A stretch of 64,000 nucleotides of DNA, taken from assembly GCF_001011035.1 (NCBI RefSeq), contig NZ_CP011492.1, positions 5,501,001 to 5,565,000 on the forward strand. Reading direction: 5' to 3'. The notes beneath the pieces were generated by a model. The model was not told the DNA's origin. It worked only from the letters and a program-made list of their open reading frames with translations, and did not search any database. The position numbers and the translations under genes were made by a program. The DNA comes from Streptomyces sp. CNQ-509 (GTDB taxonomy: Bacteria > Actinomycetota > Actinomycetes > Streptomycetales > Streptomycetaceae). Of the stretch, positions 16,556-26,814 are shown piece after piece; position 1 is the first letter of the stretch; each line of letters begins with the position of its first letter.

Positions 16556-19500
16556 TCAGAGGTCGAAGACCTCGGCCATCAACTGGGCGTGCTCCGCCTG
16601 GTGGCGCTTGGCCGAGCCGACCGCGGGGGACGACGACGACGGGCGCGAGACCCGGCGCAGCCGGTCGGCGTTCGGCACCGGCCCGGAGCCGATGATCAGG
16701 TCCAGGTGGTCGACCAGGTTGAGCGCGATGAACGGCCACGCGCCCTGGTTGGCCGGCTCCTCCTGGGCCCAGACGAACGTCGAAGCGCCGCTGTAGCGCG
16801 CCAGCTCCGCCTGGATCTCCGTGCCGGGCAGCGGGTACAGCCGCTCCAGCCGGACGATCGCGGTGTCCTGCGCGCCGCGCTTCTGCCGCTCGGCGTCGAG
16901 GTCGTAGTAGACCTTGCCGGAGCAGAAGACGACCTTGCGGACCGCCGCCGGCTCGACCGAGTCGTCGCCGATGACCGGCCGGAAGCCGCCGGAGGTGAAC
17001 TCGTCCGTCCGCGACGCCGCCGCCTTCATCCGCAGCATGGACTTCGGGGTGAAGACCACCAGCGGCTTGTGGTGCGGGTTGTGGACCTGCCAGCGCAGCA
17101 GGTGGAAGTAGCTTGAGGGCAGGGTGGGCATCGCGACGGTCATGTTGTTCTGCGCGGAGAGCTGCAGGAACCGCTCGATACGGGCCGAGGAGTGGTCCGG
17201 GCCCTGGCCCTCGTAGCCGTGCGGCAGCAGCAGCACGACGCCGGAGGACTGGCCCCACTTCTGCTCGGCGGAGGAGATGAACTCGTCGACGACGGTCTGC
17301 GCGCCGTTGACGAAGTCGCCGAACTGGGCCTCCCAGAGCACCAGGGAGTCCGGGCGGGCCAGCGAGTAGCCGTACTCGAAGCCCATCGCCGCGTACTCGC
17401 TGAGCAGCGAGTCGTAGACGTTGTAGCGGGCCTGGTCGGGGGCGAGGTAGTTGAGCGGGGTGTAGTCCTCGCCGGTCTTCTGGTCGACGAGCACCGCGTG
17501 CCGCTGGCCGAACGTGCCGCGGCGGGAGTCCTGGCCGGCGAGCCGGACCGGGGTGCCCTCCATCAGCAGCGAGCCGAACGCCAGCGTCTCGCCCATGCCC
17601 CAGTCGATCGTGTTGTCCTCGACCATCGCCACCCGGCGCTGCAACTGCGGCAGCAGCCGCGGGTGCACCGACACCTGGTCGGGGAGGCTGACCTGGGAGT
17701 CGGCGATCCGCTTGACGACCTCCTCGGAGACGGCCGTCTCCACGGCGACCGGGAAGCCGGGCAGCGCGTGCGGCGGCACCTCGGCCGGCGCGGGCGTCTC
17801 GGTGGCGTCCCGTACCTCGGTGAAGACCTTCTCCAACTGGCCCTGGAAGTCCTGCAGCGCCTGCTCGGCCTCTTCCATGGTGATGTCGCCGCGGCCGATG
17901 AGCGACTCGGTGTAGAGCTTGCGCACCGAGCGCTTCTTGTCGATCAGCTCGACCATCTGCGGGTTGGTGAACTGCGGGTTGTCGCCCTCGTTGTGCCCGC
18001 GGCGGCGGTAGCAGATGAGGTCGATGACCACGTCCTTGTTGAACGCCTGGCGGTACTCGAAGGCCAGCCGCGCGACGCGCACGACGGCCTCGGGGTCGTC
18101 GCCGTTGACGTGGAAGATCGGCGCCTCGATCATGCGGGCCACGTCCGTGGCGTACATCGAGGAACGCGCGGACTCCGGCGGGGCGGTGAAGCCGACCTGG
18201 TTGTTGATGACGACGTGCACCGTGCCGCCGCAGCGGTAGCCGCGCAACTGCGACATGTTGAGCGTCTCGGCCACCACGCCCTGGCCGGCGAACGCGGCGT
18301 CGCCGTGGAGCGCCAAGGGCAGCACGGTGAAGTCGGTGCCGCCCTTGCCGATGATGTCCTGCTTGGCGCGGACCACGCCCTCCAGGACCGGGTCGACGGC
18401 CTCCAGGTGGGACGGGTTGGCGGTGAGCGAGACCTTGATCTGCTCGCCGTCCAGGCCGGTGAACGTGCCCTCCGTGCCCAGGTGGTACTTCACGTCGCCG
18501 GAGCCGTGCATCGACTTCGGGTCGAGGTTGCCCTCGAACTCGCGGAAGATCTGCGCGTACGACTTGCCGACGATGTTCGCCAGCACGTTGAGCCGGCCGC
18601 GGTGCGCCATGCCGATGACGACCTCGTCGAGGCGGGACTCGGCGGCGGCGTCGATGACCGCGTCCAGCAGCGGGATGACGGACTCGCCGCCCTCCAGCGA
18701 GAAGCGCTTCTGGCCGACGTACTTCGTCTGCAGGAACGTCTCGAACGCCTCCGCGGCGTTCAGCCGGCGCAGGATGCGCAGTTGCTCCTCGCGCTCCGGG
18801 GTGTCATGCGGGCGCTCCACGCGCTCCTGGATCCACTTGCGCTCCTTCGGATCCTGGATGTGCATGTACTCGATGCCGGTGGTGCGGCAGTACGAGTCCC
18901 GCAGTACGCCGAGGATGTCGCGCAGCTTCATCATCGACTTGCCGGCGAAGCCGCCGACGGCGAACTCCCGCTCCAGGTCCCAGAGCGTCAGGCCGTGCTC
19001 GGTGACGTCGAGGTCGGGGTGCTTGCGCTGCTTGTACTCCAGCGGGTCGGTGTCGGCCATGACGTGGCCGCGGACCCGGTAGGAGTGGATCAGGTCGAAG
19101 ACCCGGGCGGCCTTGGTGACGTCGTCGTCGTGGCTGGCGTCGATGTCGCGGAGCCAGCGCACCGGCTCGTACGGGATGCGCAGGGACTTGAAGACCTCGT
19201 CGTAGAAGTCGTTCTCGCCCAGCAGCAACTGGTGCATGATCCGCAGGAACTCGCCGGAGGCGGCGCCCTGGATGACGCGGTGGTCGTACGTCGAGGTGAG
19301 CGTCATGACCTTGGAGACGCCCAGCTTGTTCAGCGTGTCCTGGGAGGTGCCCTGGAACTCGGCGGGGTAGTCCATCGCGCCGACGCCGAGGATCATGGAC
19401 TGGCCGGGCATCAGCCGGGGCACGGAGTGCACGGTGCCGATGCCGCCGGGGTTGGTGAGCGAGCACGTCACCCCGGTGAAGTCGTCCATGGTGAGCTTGT

Positions 19501-20365
19501 TGGACCGGGCGCGGCGGACGATGTCCTCGTACGCCTGCCAGAACTCGAAGAAGTTGAGCGTCTCGGCCTTCCTGATGGCCGCGACGACGAGCTGGCGGTC
19601 GCCGTTGGGCTTCACCAGGTCGATGGCCAGGCCGAGGTTGACGTGCTCGGGCTTGACCAGGGTGGGCTTGCCGTCCTTCTCCGCGAAGGAGTGGTTCATC
19701 GACGGCATCAGCTTCATCGCCTGGACCATCGCGTACCCGATGAGGTGCGTGAAGGAGACCTTCCCGCCGCGGGCGCGCTTCAGGTGGTTGTTGATGACGA
19801 TGCGGTTGTCGAAGAGGAGCTTCACCGGGACCGCGCGGACCGAGGTGGCCGTCGGCAGCTCCAGGGAGGCGTTCATGTTCTTGGCGACGGCGGCGGCGGG
19901 GCCCCGGAGGGTGACCAGCTCGGGGCCCTCGGGTGCGGCGGCGGGCGCCGGGGTGGCGGGCTTCGCCGGCTTGGCCGCGGGCCTGGCCGGCGGCCGGGCC
20001 ACGGGCCGGCCGTCGACGGCCGGCGGCGCGGCGGGCGCGGGGGCCTGCTGCGGCGGCGCGGCGGGGGCCTGGGCCGGAGCCGCATGGGCCGCGGGGGCCG
20101 CCTGGGCGGGGGCCGGGGGTGCGGCGGGCGGGGGCTGCGCCGTCTGCGTCGCCGCCCCCTGGTTCCCGCCGGCGGTGCCCGGCTTGTAGTCGGCGAAGAA
20201 GTCCCACCAGGCCCGGTCCACCGAGTTGGGGTCCTGGAGGTACTGCTGGTAGATCTCGTCGACGAGCCACTCGTTGGGACCGAAGGCGGCAGCAGGGTCC
20301 CGGCCCTGGCTGGGCTCTTCGGTACGGACGCTCGACGAGCTGCTCTTAGGGGACTGTGACGACAC
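16556..20365 (-). CDS. kgd: Multifunctional 2-oxoglutarate decarboxylase/dehydrogenase E1 - E2o succinyltransferase
   Basis: A 1269-residue enzyme of the actinobacterial Kgd/SucA type, central to the TCA cycle. The GTG start at 20365 gives the family N-terminus MSSQSPKSS followed by FGPNEWLVDEIYQQYLQDPN (E1 N-terminal segment). A Pro/Ala linker of about 90 residues is followed by the acyltransferase domain with DHRVIQGAASGEF near residue 360. The thiamine-diphosphate E1 region contains GMAHRGRLNVL near 587, and a transketolase-like C-terminal half follows. It uses 2-oxoglutarate, thiamine diphosphate and lipoyl-E2 to give succinyl-CoA, or succinate semialdehyde as a decarboxylase. All domains look intact and the length is typical. 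It is preceded by a two-component pair transcribed in the same direction. Confidence 0.97.
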   Translation of the reverse strand: MSSQSPKSSSSSVRTEEPSQGRDPAAAFGPNEWLVDEIYQQYLQDPNSVDRAWWDFFADYKPGTAGGNQGAATQTAQPPPAAPPAPAQAAPAAHAAPAQAPAAPPQQAPAPAAPPAVDGRPVARPPARPAAKPAKPATPAPAAAPEGPELVTLRGPAAAVAKNMNASLELPTATSVRAVPVKLLFDNRIVINNHLKRARGGKVSFTHLIGYAMVQAMKLMPSMNHSFAEKDGKPTLVKPEHVNLGLAIDLVKPNGDRQLVVAAIRKAETLNFFEFWQAYEDIVRRARSNKLTMDDFTGVTCSLTNPGGIGTVHSVPRLMPGQSMILGVGAMDYPAEFQGTSQDTLNKLGVSKVMTLTSTYDHRVIQGAASGEFLRIMHQLLLGENDFYDEVFKSLRIPYEPVRWLRDIDASHDDDVTKAARVFDLIHSYRVRGHVMADTDPLEYKQRKHPDLDVTEHGLTLWDLEREFAVGGFAGKSMMKLRDILGVLRDSYCRTTGIEYMHIQDPKERKWIQERVERPHDTPEREEQLRILRRLNAAEAFETFLQTKYVGQKRFSLEGGESVIPLLDAVIDAAAESRLDEVVIGMAHRGRLNVLANIVGKSYAQIFREFEGNLDPKSMHGSGDVKYHLGTEGTFTGLDGEQIKVSLTANPSHLEAVDPVLEGVVRAKQDIIGKGGTDFTVLPLALHGDAAFAGQGVVAETLNMSQLRGYRCGGTVHVVINNQVGFTAPPESARSSMYATDVARMIEAPIFHVNGDDPEAVVRVARLAFEYRQAFNKDVVIDLICYRRRGHNEGDNPQFTNPQMVELIDKKRSVRKLYTESLIGRGDITMEEAEQALQDFQGQLEKVFTEVRDATETPAPAEVPPHALPGFPVAVETAVSEEVVKRIADSQVSLPDQVSVHPRLLPQLQRRVAMVEDNTIDWGMGETLAFGSLLMEGTPVRLAGQDSRRGTFGQRHAVLVDQKTGEDYTPLNYLAPDQARYNVYDSLLSEYAAMGFEYGYSLARPDSLVLWEAQFGDFVNGAQTVVDEFISSAEQKWGQSSGVVLLLPHGYEGQGPDHSSARIERFLQLSAQNNMTVAMPTLPSSYFHLLRWQVHNPHHKPLVVFTPKSMLRMKAAASRTDEFTSGGFRPVIGDDSVEPAAVRKVVFCSGKVYYDLDAERQKRGAQDTAIVRLERLYPLPGTEIQAELARYSGASTFVWAQEEPANQGAWPFIALNLVDHLDLIIGSGPVPNADRLRRVSRPSSSSPAVGSAKRHQAEHAQLMAEVFDL

Positions 20366-20668
20366 GGCGGCAACCGCCCTCTTCCGCTTCACAAGGTGAT
20401 GGACAGCGGAAAACAAGGCTACGCCCCTGGAGCAGGAACGTGCAGGCCGCACCCGCCGGAGGTCGCGTAAGTCACAATGCGAACGTGGTTTGGACCCCGG
20501 AATTGGCGGGAAATACTGAGAGTTTGCCTGCGTGCGGCATGGGAGCATCGAGGTGCTGGCGCCGCGTCCCGTCCTCGTACCGGGCCGTTCACCGGCTGCT
20601 CTGCCGCCGTTGCGGATCCGTTACCGCGCCCGGCCAAGGTCAAGTGTAGGTCAAGTGCCGAACGAGCG
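20366..20668. other. Gap between kgd and the histidine kinase gene, with 11-base-spaced direct repeats
   Basis: 303 bases without a gene. It must contain the kgd promoter. At 20638-20646 and 20649-20657, immediately after the kinase stop, GGTCAAGTG is repeated exactly with an 11-base period (CACTTGACC twice on the kgd sense strand). OmpR-family response regulators bind direct repeats with this spacing, so this is a candidate site for the adjacent regulator or part of a promoter with TTGACC -35 boxes. Confidence 0.4.
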
Positions 20669-21795
20669 TTAACCCGGAAGAGTGAGCTTGATCCGGCAGC
20701 CACGGGGTGATTCGGCCACCCCGATCCGGCCGCCGTGCAGATCCACCGCCCAGCGCGCGATGGCCAGCCCCAGCCCCGTGCCGCCGCCGTCCGCCCCGTG
20801 GCCGCCGAGCACCCCGTTCTCCCGGCCGCGGTTGAAGCGCTCGAAGACCCGGTGCCGCTCGGCCGCGGGGATGCCCGGGCCCTCGTCGAGCACCTCCACC
20901 TCCAGCGCGTCCGGCTGCGCGCCGGCACGGGCGCGCACGGTGACCCGGCCGCCGGGCGGGCTGTGCTTCACGGCGTTGTCGATCAGATTCGCCATCACCT
21001 GGTGCAGCCGCTCCGGGTCGGCCCGTACGGACAGCTCCGGCGGCGAGACGTCCAGGTGCAGCCGGACGTCGCCCCGCCCGCGGGGGCCGGGGACGTCGCC
21101 GTCCCCCTCCGGCGCGCCCGCCGTGCCGTGCGCGCCGGTGCCGAAGTGCGCCTCCTTCAGCACGCCCGCGAGATACGGCTCCACCGCGAACCGCCGCAGC
21201 CGCAGCGGCACCACCCCGCTGTCGATCCGCGACAGGTCCAGCAACTGCTCCACCAGCCGGCCCAGCCGCTCCGTCTGGCGCAGCGCGGTGCGCATCGTGT
21301 CCGGATCGGCCTCGGAGACGCCGTCGACCACGTTCTCCAGCACCGCGCGCAGCGCGGCGATCGGGGTGCGCAGCTCGTGCGAGACGTTGGCGACCAGCTC
21401 CTTGCGGTGCCGGTCGACGGACTGCAGGTCGGCCGCCATCCGGTTGAACGTCTGCGCCAGCTCGCCGAACTCGTCCCGGCGGCGGGTCGCCAGCCGGGCG
21501 GTGTAGTCGCCGTGCGCCATGGCCCGGGTGACCGCGGTCATCTGCACCAGCGGCGACGTCAGCCGCTGCCCCACGAACTGCGTGATCAGCAGCGAGGCGA
21601 TGAGCGAGAAGACCGTGATGAGCCGGACCTCGGTGGAGGAGCGGATCGCCACCCACACCAGCCCGGTGGCGATCACCACCGAGCCGATGACCAGCGCGCC
21701 CAGCGCCGCGTTCACCGACCGCACCGGGTCCAGCGGGCGCAGCGCGTCCCACACCCGGCGCCAGAAGCCCGGCTCCCCGCCGCCGTCCGGCACCG

Positions 21796-21799
<4 letters not shown>
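20669..21799 (-). CDS. HAMP-containing sensor histidine kinase
   Basis: A 376-residue kinase. Two hydrophobic segments (about 30-52 and 61-76) are separated by only a few residues, so almost no extracytoplasmic sensor domain exists and the signal is probably sensed in or near the membrane. A HAMP linker follows, then the H box with His141 in VANVSHELRTP. The N box is VMANLIDNAVKHSPPGG, and VLDEGPGIP and GTGLGLAIARW are the G boxes. It autophosphorylates His141 and passes the phosphate to the response regulator encoded upstream. The ATG at 21799 overlaps the regulator stop (ATGA), so the two are made together. Ligand unknown. Confidence 0.93.
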
Positions 21800-22545
<746 letters not shown>

Positions 22546-22656
22546 GTGTTCGTGGCCCTCGCCGTCTCTTCCCCGTAGGCCCTCCGGTTCAGCTAGCAGC
22601 GTATGGGGAGGCGACTCGCCTCGGCTACGGAACGGAGAGCCCCCGCCCGGGGTTCC

Positions 22657-23421
22657 CTACGCGCCGCCCGCCTCACGGTCCACCTCGTCGTCCGGCGGGC
22701 GGACGGCGAGGTGGACGGCGTCGGGGGCGCCGCGGCGTACCGGGATCTCCTCGGTGCGTACGGCCGTGAAGCCGGCGGAGCGGAGTGCGGCCTCGAAGGC
22801 GGGGGAGGGCCGGGCCGACCAGACGGCGAGGACGCCGCCGGGGGTGAGGCGGTCCCGGCAGGCGGCGAGGCCGGCGGGCGCGTACAGGCCGGAGTTGCCC
22901 TCGGTGACGGTCCAGTCGGGTCCGTTGTCGATGTCCAGGCAGACCGCGTCGTAGCGGTACGGGGCGGTGGTGAGGTGGTCGAGGAGGTCGGCCTCGACGA
23001 GTGAGACGCGGGGGTCGGCGAGGGCCGCGCCGCTGAGGTGCGCGAGGGGCGGGGCCCCGGACTCCGGGCCGGCCGCGGGTACCTGGCCTGCCGCGGGTCC
23101 GGTGTGCCACTCGATGACCGCCGGCTCGCGCTCGACCACCGTGATCCGCCCCCAGCGCGGGTCCGCCGCCGCCTCGGCGAGCGAGAAGCCCACGCCGAGA
23201 CCGCCGATCAGCACCGCGGGCGCCGTCGCCGCCGGGTCCAGCGCCCCGGCCGCGGCCCGGATCAGCAGCCGCTCGGAGCGGCCGTCGGAGGTGTCCATGA
23301 GGAAGACGCCGTTCGCGATGATCTCGTGGTGCGGACCGTGCCGGCGCAGCACGACCTCCCCGTACGGGCCGGACCTGCGGTCGAGCGTCACCGCGCCGGC
23401 CGCGTCGTTCTCGCTGCTCAT
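22657..23421 (-). CDS. Spermidine synthase-like SAM-dependent protein
   Basis: About 254 residues from ATG 23421, which has a GGGGG site 2 bases upstream. An ATG at 23430 is also possible. A Rossmann methyltransferase fold is visible: VLIGGLGVGFSLAEA binds SAM, VVEREPAVIEWH carries the acidic ribose contact, and CLDIDNGPDWTV, then LAACRDRLTPGGVLAVW complete the core. It resembles spermidine-synthase-like proteins whose aminopropyltransferase activity is rarely shown. No substrate pocket motif lets me decide between polyamine and methyl transfer. It diverges from lon across a 108-base promoter region that holds a ClgR-like box 16 bases from its own start, so it may share that control. Confidence 0.78.
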   Translation of the reverse strand: MSSENDAAGAVTLDRRSGPYGEVVLRRHGPHHEIIANGVFLMDTSDGRSERLLIRAAAGALDPAATAPAVLIGGLGVGFSLAEAAADPRWGRITVVEREPAVIEWHTGPAAGQVPAAGPESGAPPLAHLSGAALADPRVSLVEADLLDHLTTAPYRYDAVCLDIDNGPDWTVTEGNSGLYAPAGLAACRDRLTPGGVLAVWSARPSPAFEAALRSAGFTAVRTEEIPVRRGAPDAVHLAVRPPDDEVDREAGGA

Positions 23422-23436
23422 GGCCCCCATCCTGCC

Positions 23437-23454
23437 CGATCGCTGACAGCGAAC
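23437..23454. promoter_or_regulatory. ClgR-like operator upstream of lon
   Basis: The 18 bases CGATCGCTGACAGCGAAC match at every defined position the ClgR consensus CNNWCGCYNANRGCGWWS as I remember it from Corynebacterium work. ClgR is an activator of clp and lon protease genes in actinobacteria. The site lies 76 bases before the lon ATG and also next to the divergent start at 23421. Confidence 0.65.
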
Positions 23455-23486
23455 AGACCGCCGGGAACATCCCGGCGCCCCTCCGG

Positions 23487-23507
23487 GTTGAGCGCATGTA
23501 ACTCAAC
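23487..23507. promoter_or_regulatory. HAIR element (HspR operator) of lon
   Basis: GTTGAGC-N7-ACTCAAC, a 21-base inverted repeat 23 bases before the lon start. It differs from the HAIR consensus CTTGAGT-N7-ACTCAAG only at the outer base of each arm and the inner base of the left arm. lon is a recognised member of the HspR/HAIR heat-stress regulon in streptomycetes, so HspR repression of this gene is a strong inference. Confidence 0.85.
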
Positions 23508-23529
23508 TTGCATGCCGAAGGGGAGATCA

Positions 23530-25953
23530 ATGGCTACTGAGTCCGGTTCCAGCACGCCGCTGGCCCTGCCCGTCCTGCCGCTCGATGACGAGGTCGTGCT
23601 CCCCGGCATGGTCGTGCCGCTCGACCTCTCCGACGGCGAGGTGCGGGCCGCGGTCGAGGCCGCCCAGGCCGCGGCGCGCGGCAGCGGACGCAAACCCCGG
23701 GTCCTGCTCGTCCCGCGGGTCGACGGCACCTACGTGGGCACCGGCGTCCTCGGCCGCGTCGAGCAGGTCGGCCGGCTGGCCGACGGCGACCCCGGTGCGC
23801 TGATCCGCGGCGTCGCCCGGATCCGTATCGGCGCCGGCACCACCGGCCCCGGGGCCGCGCTGTGGGTGGAGGGCACCGAGATCGAGGAATCCGTCCCCGA
23901 CCCCGTCCCCGGCGCCGTCACCGAGCTGACGAAGGAGTACAAGGCGGTCGCGACCGACTGGCTGCGCAAGCGCGGCGCCTGGCAGGTCGTCGACCGCGTG
24001 CAGCAGATCGACGACGTCGGCCAGCTCGCCGACAACTCCGGATACTCGCCGTTCCTCACCATCGAGCAGCGCGTGGAGCTGCTGGAGACCGCCGACCCGG
24101 TGGCCCGCCTCAAGCTCGCCACCCAGTGGCTGAAGGAGCACCTGGCGGAGCAGGACGTCGCCGAATCCATCGCCAAGGACGTCCAGGAGGGCGTCGACAA
24201 ACAGCAGCGCGAGTTCCTGCTGCGGCGCCAGCTCGAGGCCGTGCGCAAGGAACTGCGCGAGCTGAACGGCGAGCCCGAGGGCGAGGAGTCCGACGACTAC
24301 CGCGCCCGCGTCGAGGCCGCCGACCTGCCCGGGAAGGTCCGCGAAGCGGCCCTGAAGGAAGTCGGCAAGCTGGAGCGCAGCTCCGACGCCTCGCCCGAGG
24401 GCGGCTGGATCAGGACGTGGCTCGACACCGTCCTGGAGATGCCGTGGAGCGAGCGTACCCAGGACGCGTACGACATCACCGGCGCCAAGGAGATCCTGGA
24501 CGCCGACCACGCGGGCCTGGAGGACGTCAAGGAACGCATCACCGAGTACCTGGCGGTGCGCAAGCGCCGCGCGGACCGGGGCCTGGGCCTCGTCGGCGGC
24601 CGCCGCGGCGGCGCCGTGCTCGCACTCGTCGGCCCGCCCGGCGTCGGCAAGACGTCCCTGGGCGAGTCCGTGGCGCGGGCCATGGGCCGCAAGTTCGTCC
24701 GGGTCGCGCTCGGCGGCGTCCGCGACGAGGCGGAGATCCGCGGCCACCGGCGCACGTACGTCGGCGCGCTGCCCGGCCGCGTCGTCCGCGCCATCAAGGA
24801 GGCCGGCTCGATGAACCCGGTCGTCCTCCTGGACGAGATCGACAAGGTCGGCTCCGACTTCCGCGGCGACCCGGCCGCGGCCCTGCTCGAAGTCCTGGAC
24901 CCGGCGCAGAACCACACGTTCCGCGACCACTACCTGGAAGTCGAGCTGGACCTGTCCGACGTCGTCTTCCTGGCCACCGCGAACGTCCTCGAAGCCATCC
25001 CCGAGGCGCTGCTGGACCGGATGGAACTGGTCCGCCTCGACGGCTACACCGAGGACGAGAAGGTCACCATCGCCCGCGACCACCTGCTGCCCCGGCAACT
25101 GGAGCGCGCGGGCCTGGAAGCCGGCGAGGTCGCCGTCGACGACGACGCCCTGCGGAAGCTGGCAGGCGAGTACACCCGCGAGGCGGGCGTACGGAACCTG
25201 GAGCGCGCCCTCGCCCGGCTGCTCCGCAAGATCGCGGCGCAGCACGAACTGGGCGACGCGAAGCTGCCGTACACGGTCGGCGTCGACGCACTCCGCCCGC
25301 TGATCGGCCGGCCGCACCACACCCCGGAGTCCGCCACCGACCCCGCGGAGCGCCGCACGGCGGTCCCGGGCGTGGCGACGGGCCTGGCGGTGACGGGCGC
25401 GGGCGGCGACGTCCTCTACATCGAGGCGTCGCTGGCCGACCCCGAGTCGGGCGCGTCGGGCCTGACCCTGACGGGACAGCTCGGCGACGTGATGAAGGAG
25501 TCGGCGCACATCGCGCTCTCCTTCCTGCGCTCGCGCGGCGCGGAGCTGGAACTGCCGGTGGCCGACCTGAAGGACCGGGGCATCCACCTGCACGTGCCGG
25601 CGGGCGCGGTCCCGAAGGACGGCCCGAGCGCGGGCATCACGATGACGACGGCGCTGGCGTCGCTGCTGAGCGGCCGGCAGGTGCGCACGGACGTGGCGAT
25701 GACCGGTGAGGTGTCGCTGACGGGCCGGGTGCTGCCGATCGGCGGCGTGAAGCAGAAGCTGCTGGCGGCGCACCGGGCGGGGGTCACCACGGTGATCATC
25801 CCGAAGCGGAACGAGCCCGACCTGGACGACGTCCCGGCGGAGGTGCTGGAGAAGCTGGAGGTCCACCCGGTCTCCGACGTCCGCCACGTCCTGGACCTGG
25901 CCCTGACCCCGGCCGCCGCCACGGCCCAGCCGGGGGTCCCGGTGGCGGCCTGA
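23530..25953 (+). CDS. lon: ATP-dependent Lon protease (LonA type)
   Basis: An 807-residue LonA protease. The N-terminal substrate-binding domain (about 10-215) begins LPVLPLDDEVVLPGMVVPL. A coiled-coil segment follows (KQQREFLLRRQLEAVRKELR). The AAA+ module has Walker A GPPGVGKTSLG near residue 367 and Walker B PVVLLDEIDKVG. The C-terminal peptidase carries the Ser700/Lys741 dyad in KDGPSAGIT and GGVKQKLLAA. It degrades misfolded and regulatory proteins in the cytoplasm as a hexamer. ATG 23530 follows GAAGGGGAG. Transcription is probably repressed by HspR through the HAIR element and activated by ClgR. A strong hairpin terminates it. Confidence 0.98.
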   Translation: MATESGSSTPLALPVLPLDDEVVLPGMVVPLDLSDGEVRAAVEAAQAAARGSGRKPRVLLVPRVDGTYVGTGVLGRVEQVGRLADGDPGALIRGVARIRIGAGTTGPGAALWVEGTEIEESVPDPVPGAVTELTKEYKAVATDWLRKRGAWQVVDRVQQIDDVGQLADNSGYSPFLTIEQRVELLETADPVARLKLATQWLKEHLAEQDVAESIAKDVQEGVDKQQREFLLRRQLEAVRKELRELNGEPEGEESDDYRARVEAADLPGKVREAALKEVGKLERSSDASPEGGWIRTWLDTVLEMPWSERTQDAYDITGAKEILDADHAGLEDVKERITEYLAVRKRRADRGLGLVGGRRGGAVLALVGPPGVGKTSLGESVARAMGRKFVRVALGGVRDEAEIRGHRRTYVGALPGRVVRAIKEAGSMNPVVLLDEIDKVGSDFRGDPAAALLEVLDPAQNHTFRDHYLEVELDLSDVVFLATANVLEAIPEALLDRMELVRLDGYTEDEKVTIARDHLLPRQLERAGLEAGEVAVDDDALRKLAGEYTREAGVRNLERALARLLRKIAAQHELGDAKLPYTVGVDALRPLIGRPHHTPESATDPAERRTAVPGVATGLAVTGAGGDVLYIEASLADPESGASGLTLTGQLGDVMKESAHIALSFLRSRGAELELPVADLKDRGIHLHVPAGAVPKDGPSAGITMTTALASLLSGRQVRTDVAMTGEVSLTGRVLPIGGVKQKLLAAHRAGVTTVIIPKRNEPDLDDVPAEVLEKLEVHPVSDVRHVLDLALTPAAATAQPGVPVAA

Positions 25954-26015
25954 CGACCGGAGGGCCTGACGGCTTCACCGCCGGACCACCTGTCCCTGCC
26001 CCCTGCCCCCGGACA

Positions 26016-26049
26016 CGGCCCCTCCCGACCACCCACCCGGGAGGGGCCG
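26016..26049 (+). terminator. Terminator downstream of lon
   Basis: A perfect 12-bp stem (CGGCCCCTCCCG with its complement) and a 10-base loop, 63 bases after the lon stop and before the next gene on the same strand. It is GC-rich without a T-run. Confidence 0.82.
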
Positions 26050-26151
26050 TTCGGCGTGCTGCGGCAAGGCCCGCGGGGCAGCCTGACGGAACCGTCCGCC
26101 CCTTGGTAGCGTCCTGTCACTCGAAGCGCCCTCACCGCTACTGGAGTCGAC

Positions 26152-26814
26152 GTGGTCCGCCAATTCCGCTCAGCCACCCTCGCGGCGGTCGCCGCCGCGG
26201 CCCTGCTGGTCTCCGCCTGCGGCGGCGACGACTCCGGGTCGTCGGACGACAAGATCGAGGGTGCGGAGAAGAGCAGCCCGGCGGCGTCGCCGTCCGCGCC
26301 GGGAGGGGACGCGGACGCACCGGAGATCAAGCTGCCGCAGAGTGTGGAACTGGTCTTCGAGGACTGGGAGTCGGAGGACCCGGAGGAGCAGGCGGTACTG
26401 GACTCCGGTGCCCAGCGCCAGCGGGCTACGTACGAGGCGATTACCCAGGACCCGCCCAACCCGAACTCCGAGTACATCCCGCTCTACAACATGAAAGGCA
26501 CCGGCGCGTGGACGTCGCTGCAGGACTGGATCGGCGAGTTCAAGGACGCCAACGCCACCGTGGAGGGCACCTTCCGCTTCTTCGACCCGGAGGTGAAAGT
26601 CGCCGGCAACGGCTTCACCGCCACTCTCCGCTTCTGCTCCGACGAGCGCGACGTGGACCAGAAGAACCGTGAAACCGGCAAGGTCTTGACCCAGTCGGAC
26701 CCGTACGAGTACGTCGAGTACCGCACGACGCTGCAGAAGAACGACGAGGGCGCGTGGCAGACAGCCGACGTCACCAATCACCGGGACGAGTGCAACGCGA
26801 GCGGACTGTCCTGA
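26152..26814 (+). CDS. Secreted lipoprotein of unknown function
   Basis: 220 residues from GTG 26152. The N-terminus is basic (MVRQFRS), then a hydrophobic Ala/Leu stretch and a clear lipobox LLVSAC with the cysteine at residue 23, so it is a lipoprotein on the outer face of the membrane. A Ser/Asp-rich linker follows. The folded part contains VELVFEDWESEDPEEQAVLD, YIPLYNMKGTGAW and FRFFDPEVKVAGNGFTATLR, with two later cysteines (RFCSDERD and HRDECNAS) that could pair. No catalytic motif is recognised. The stop overlaps the next start (TGATG at 26812-26816), so the two secreted proteins are coupled and probably act together. Confidence 0.8.
   Translation: MVRQFRSATLAAVAAAALLVSACGGDDSGSSDDKIEGAEKSSPAASPSAPGGDADAPEIKLPQSVELVFEDWESEDPEEQAVLDSGAQRQRATYEAITQDPPNPNSEYIPLYNMKGTGAWTSLQDWIGEFKDANATVEGTFRFFDPEVKVAGNGFTATLRFCSDERDVDQKNRETGKVLTQSDPYEYVEYRTTLQKNDEGAWQTADVTNHRDECNASGLS

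Noticed and set aside
17192..20359. 1055-codon open frame antisense to kgd
   Set aside because: Mirror of a conserved metabolic gene; sequence is Val/Asp/Leu/Arg-biased without any recognisable fold.
23527..25887. 786-codon open frame antisense to lon
   Set aside because: Shadow of lon, whose AAA+ and Ser/Lys motifs are all intact on the other strand.
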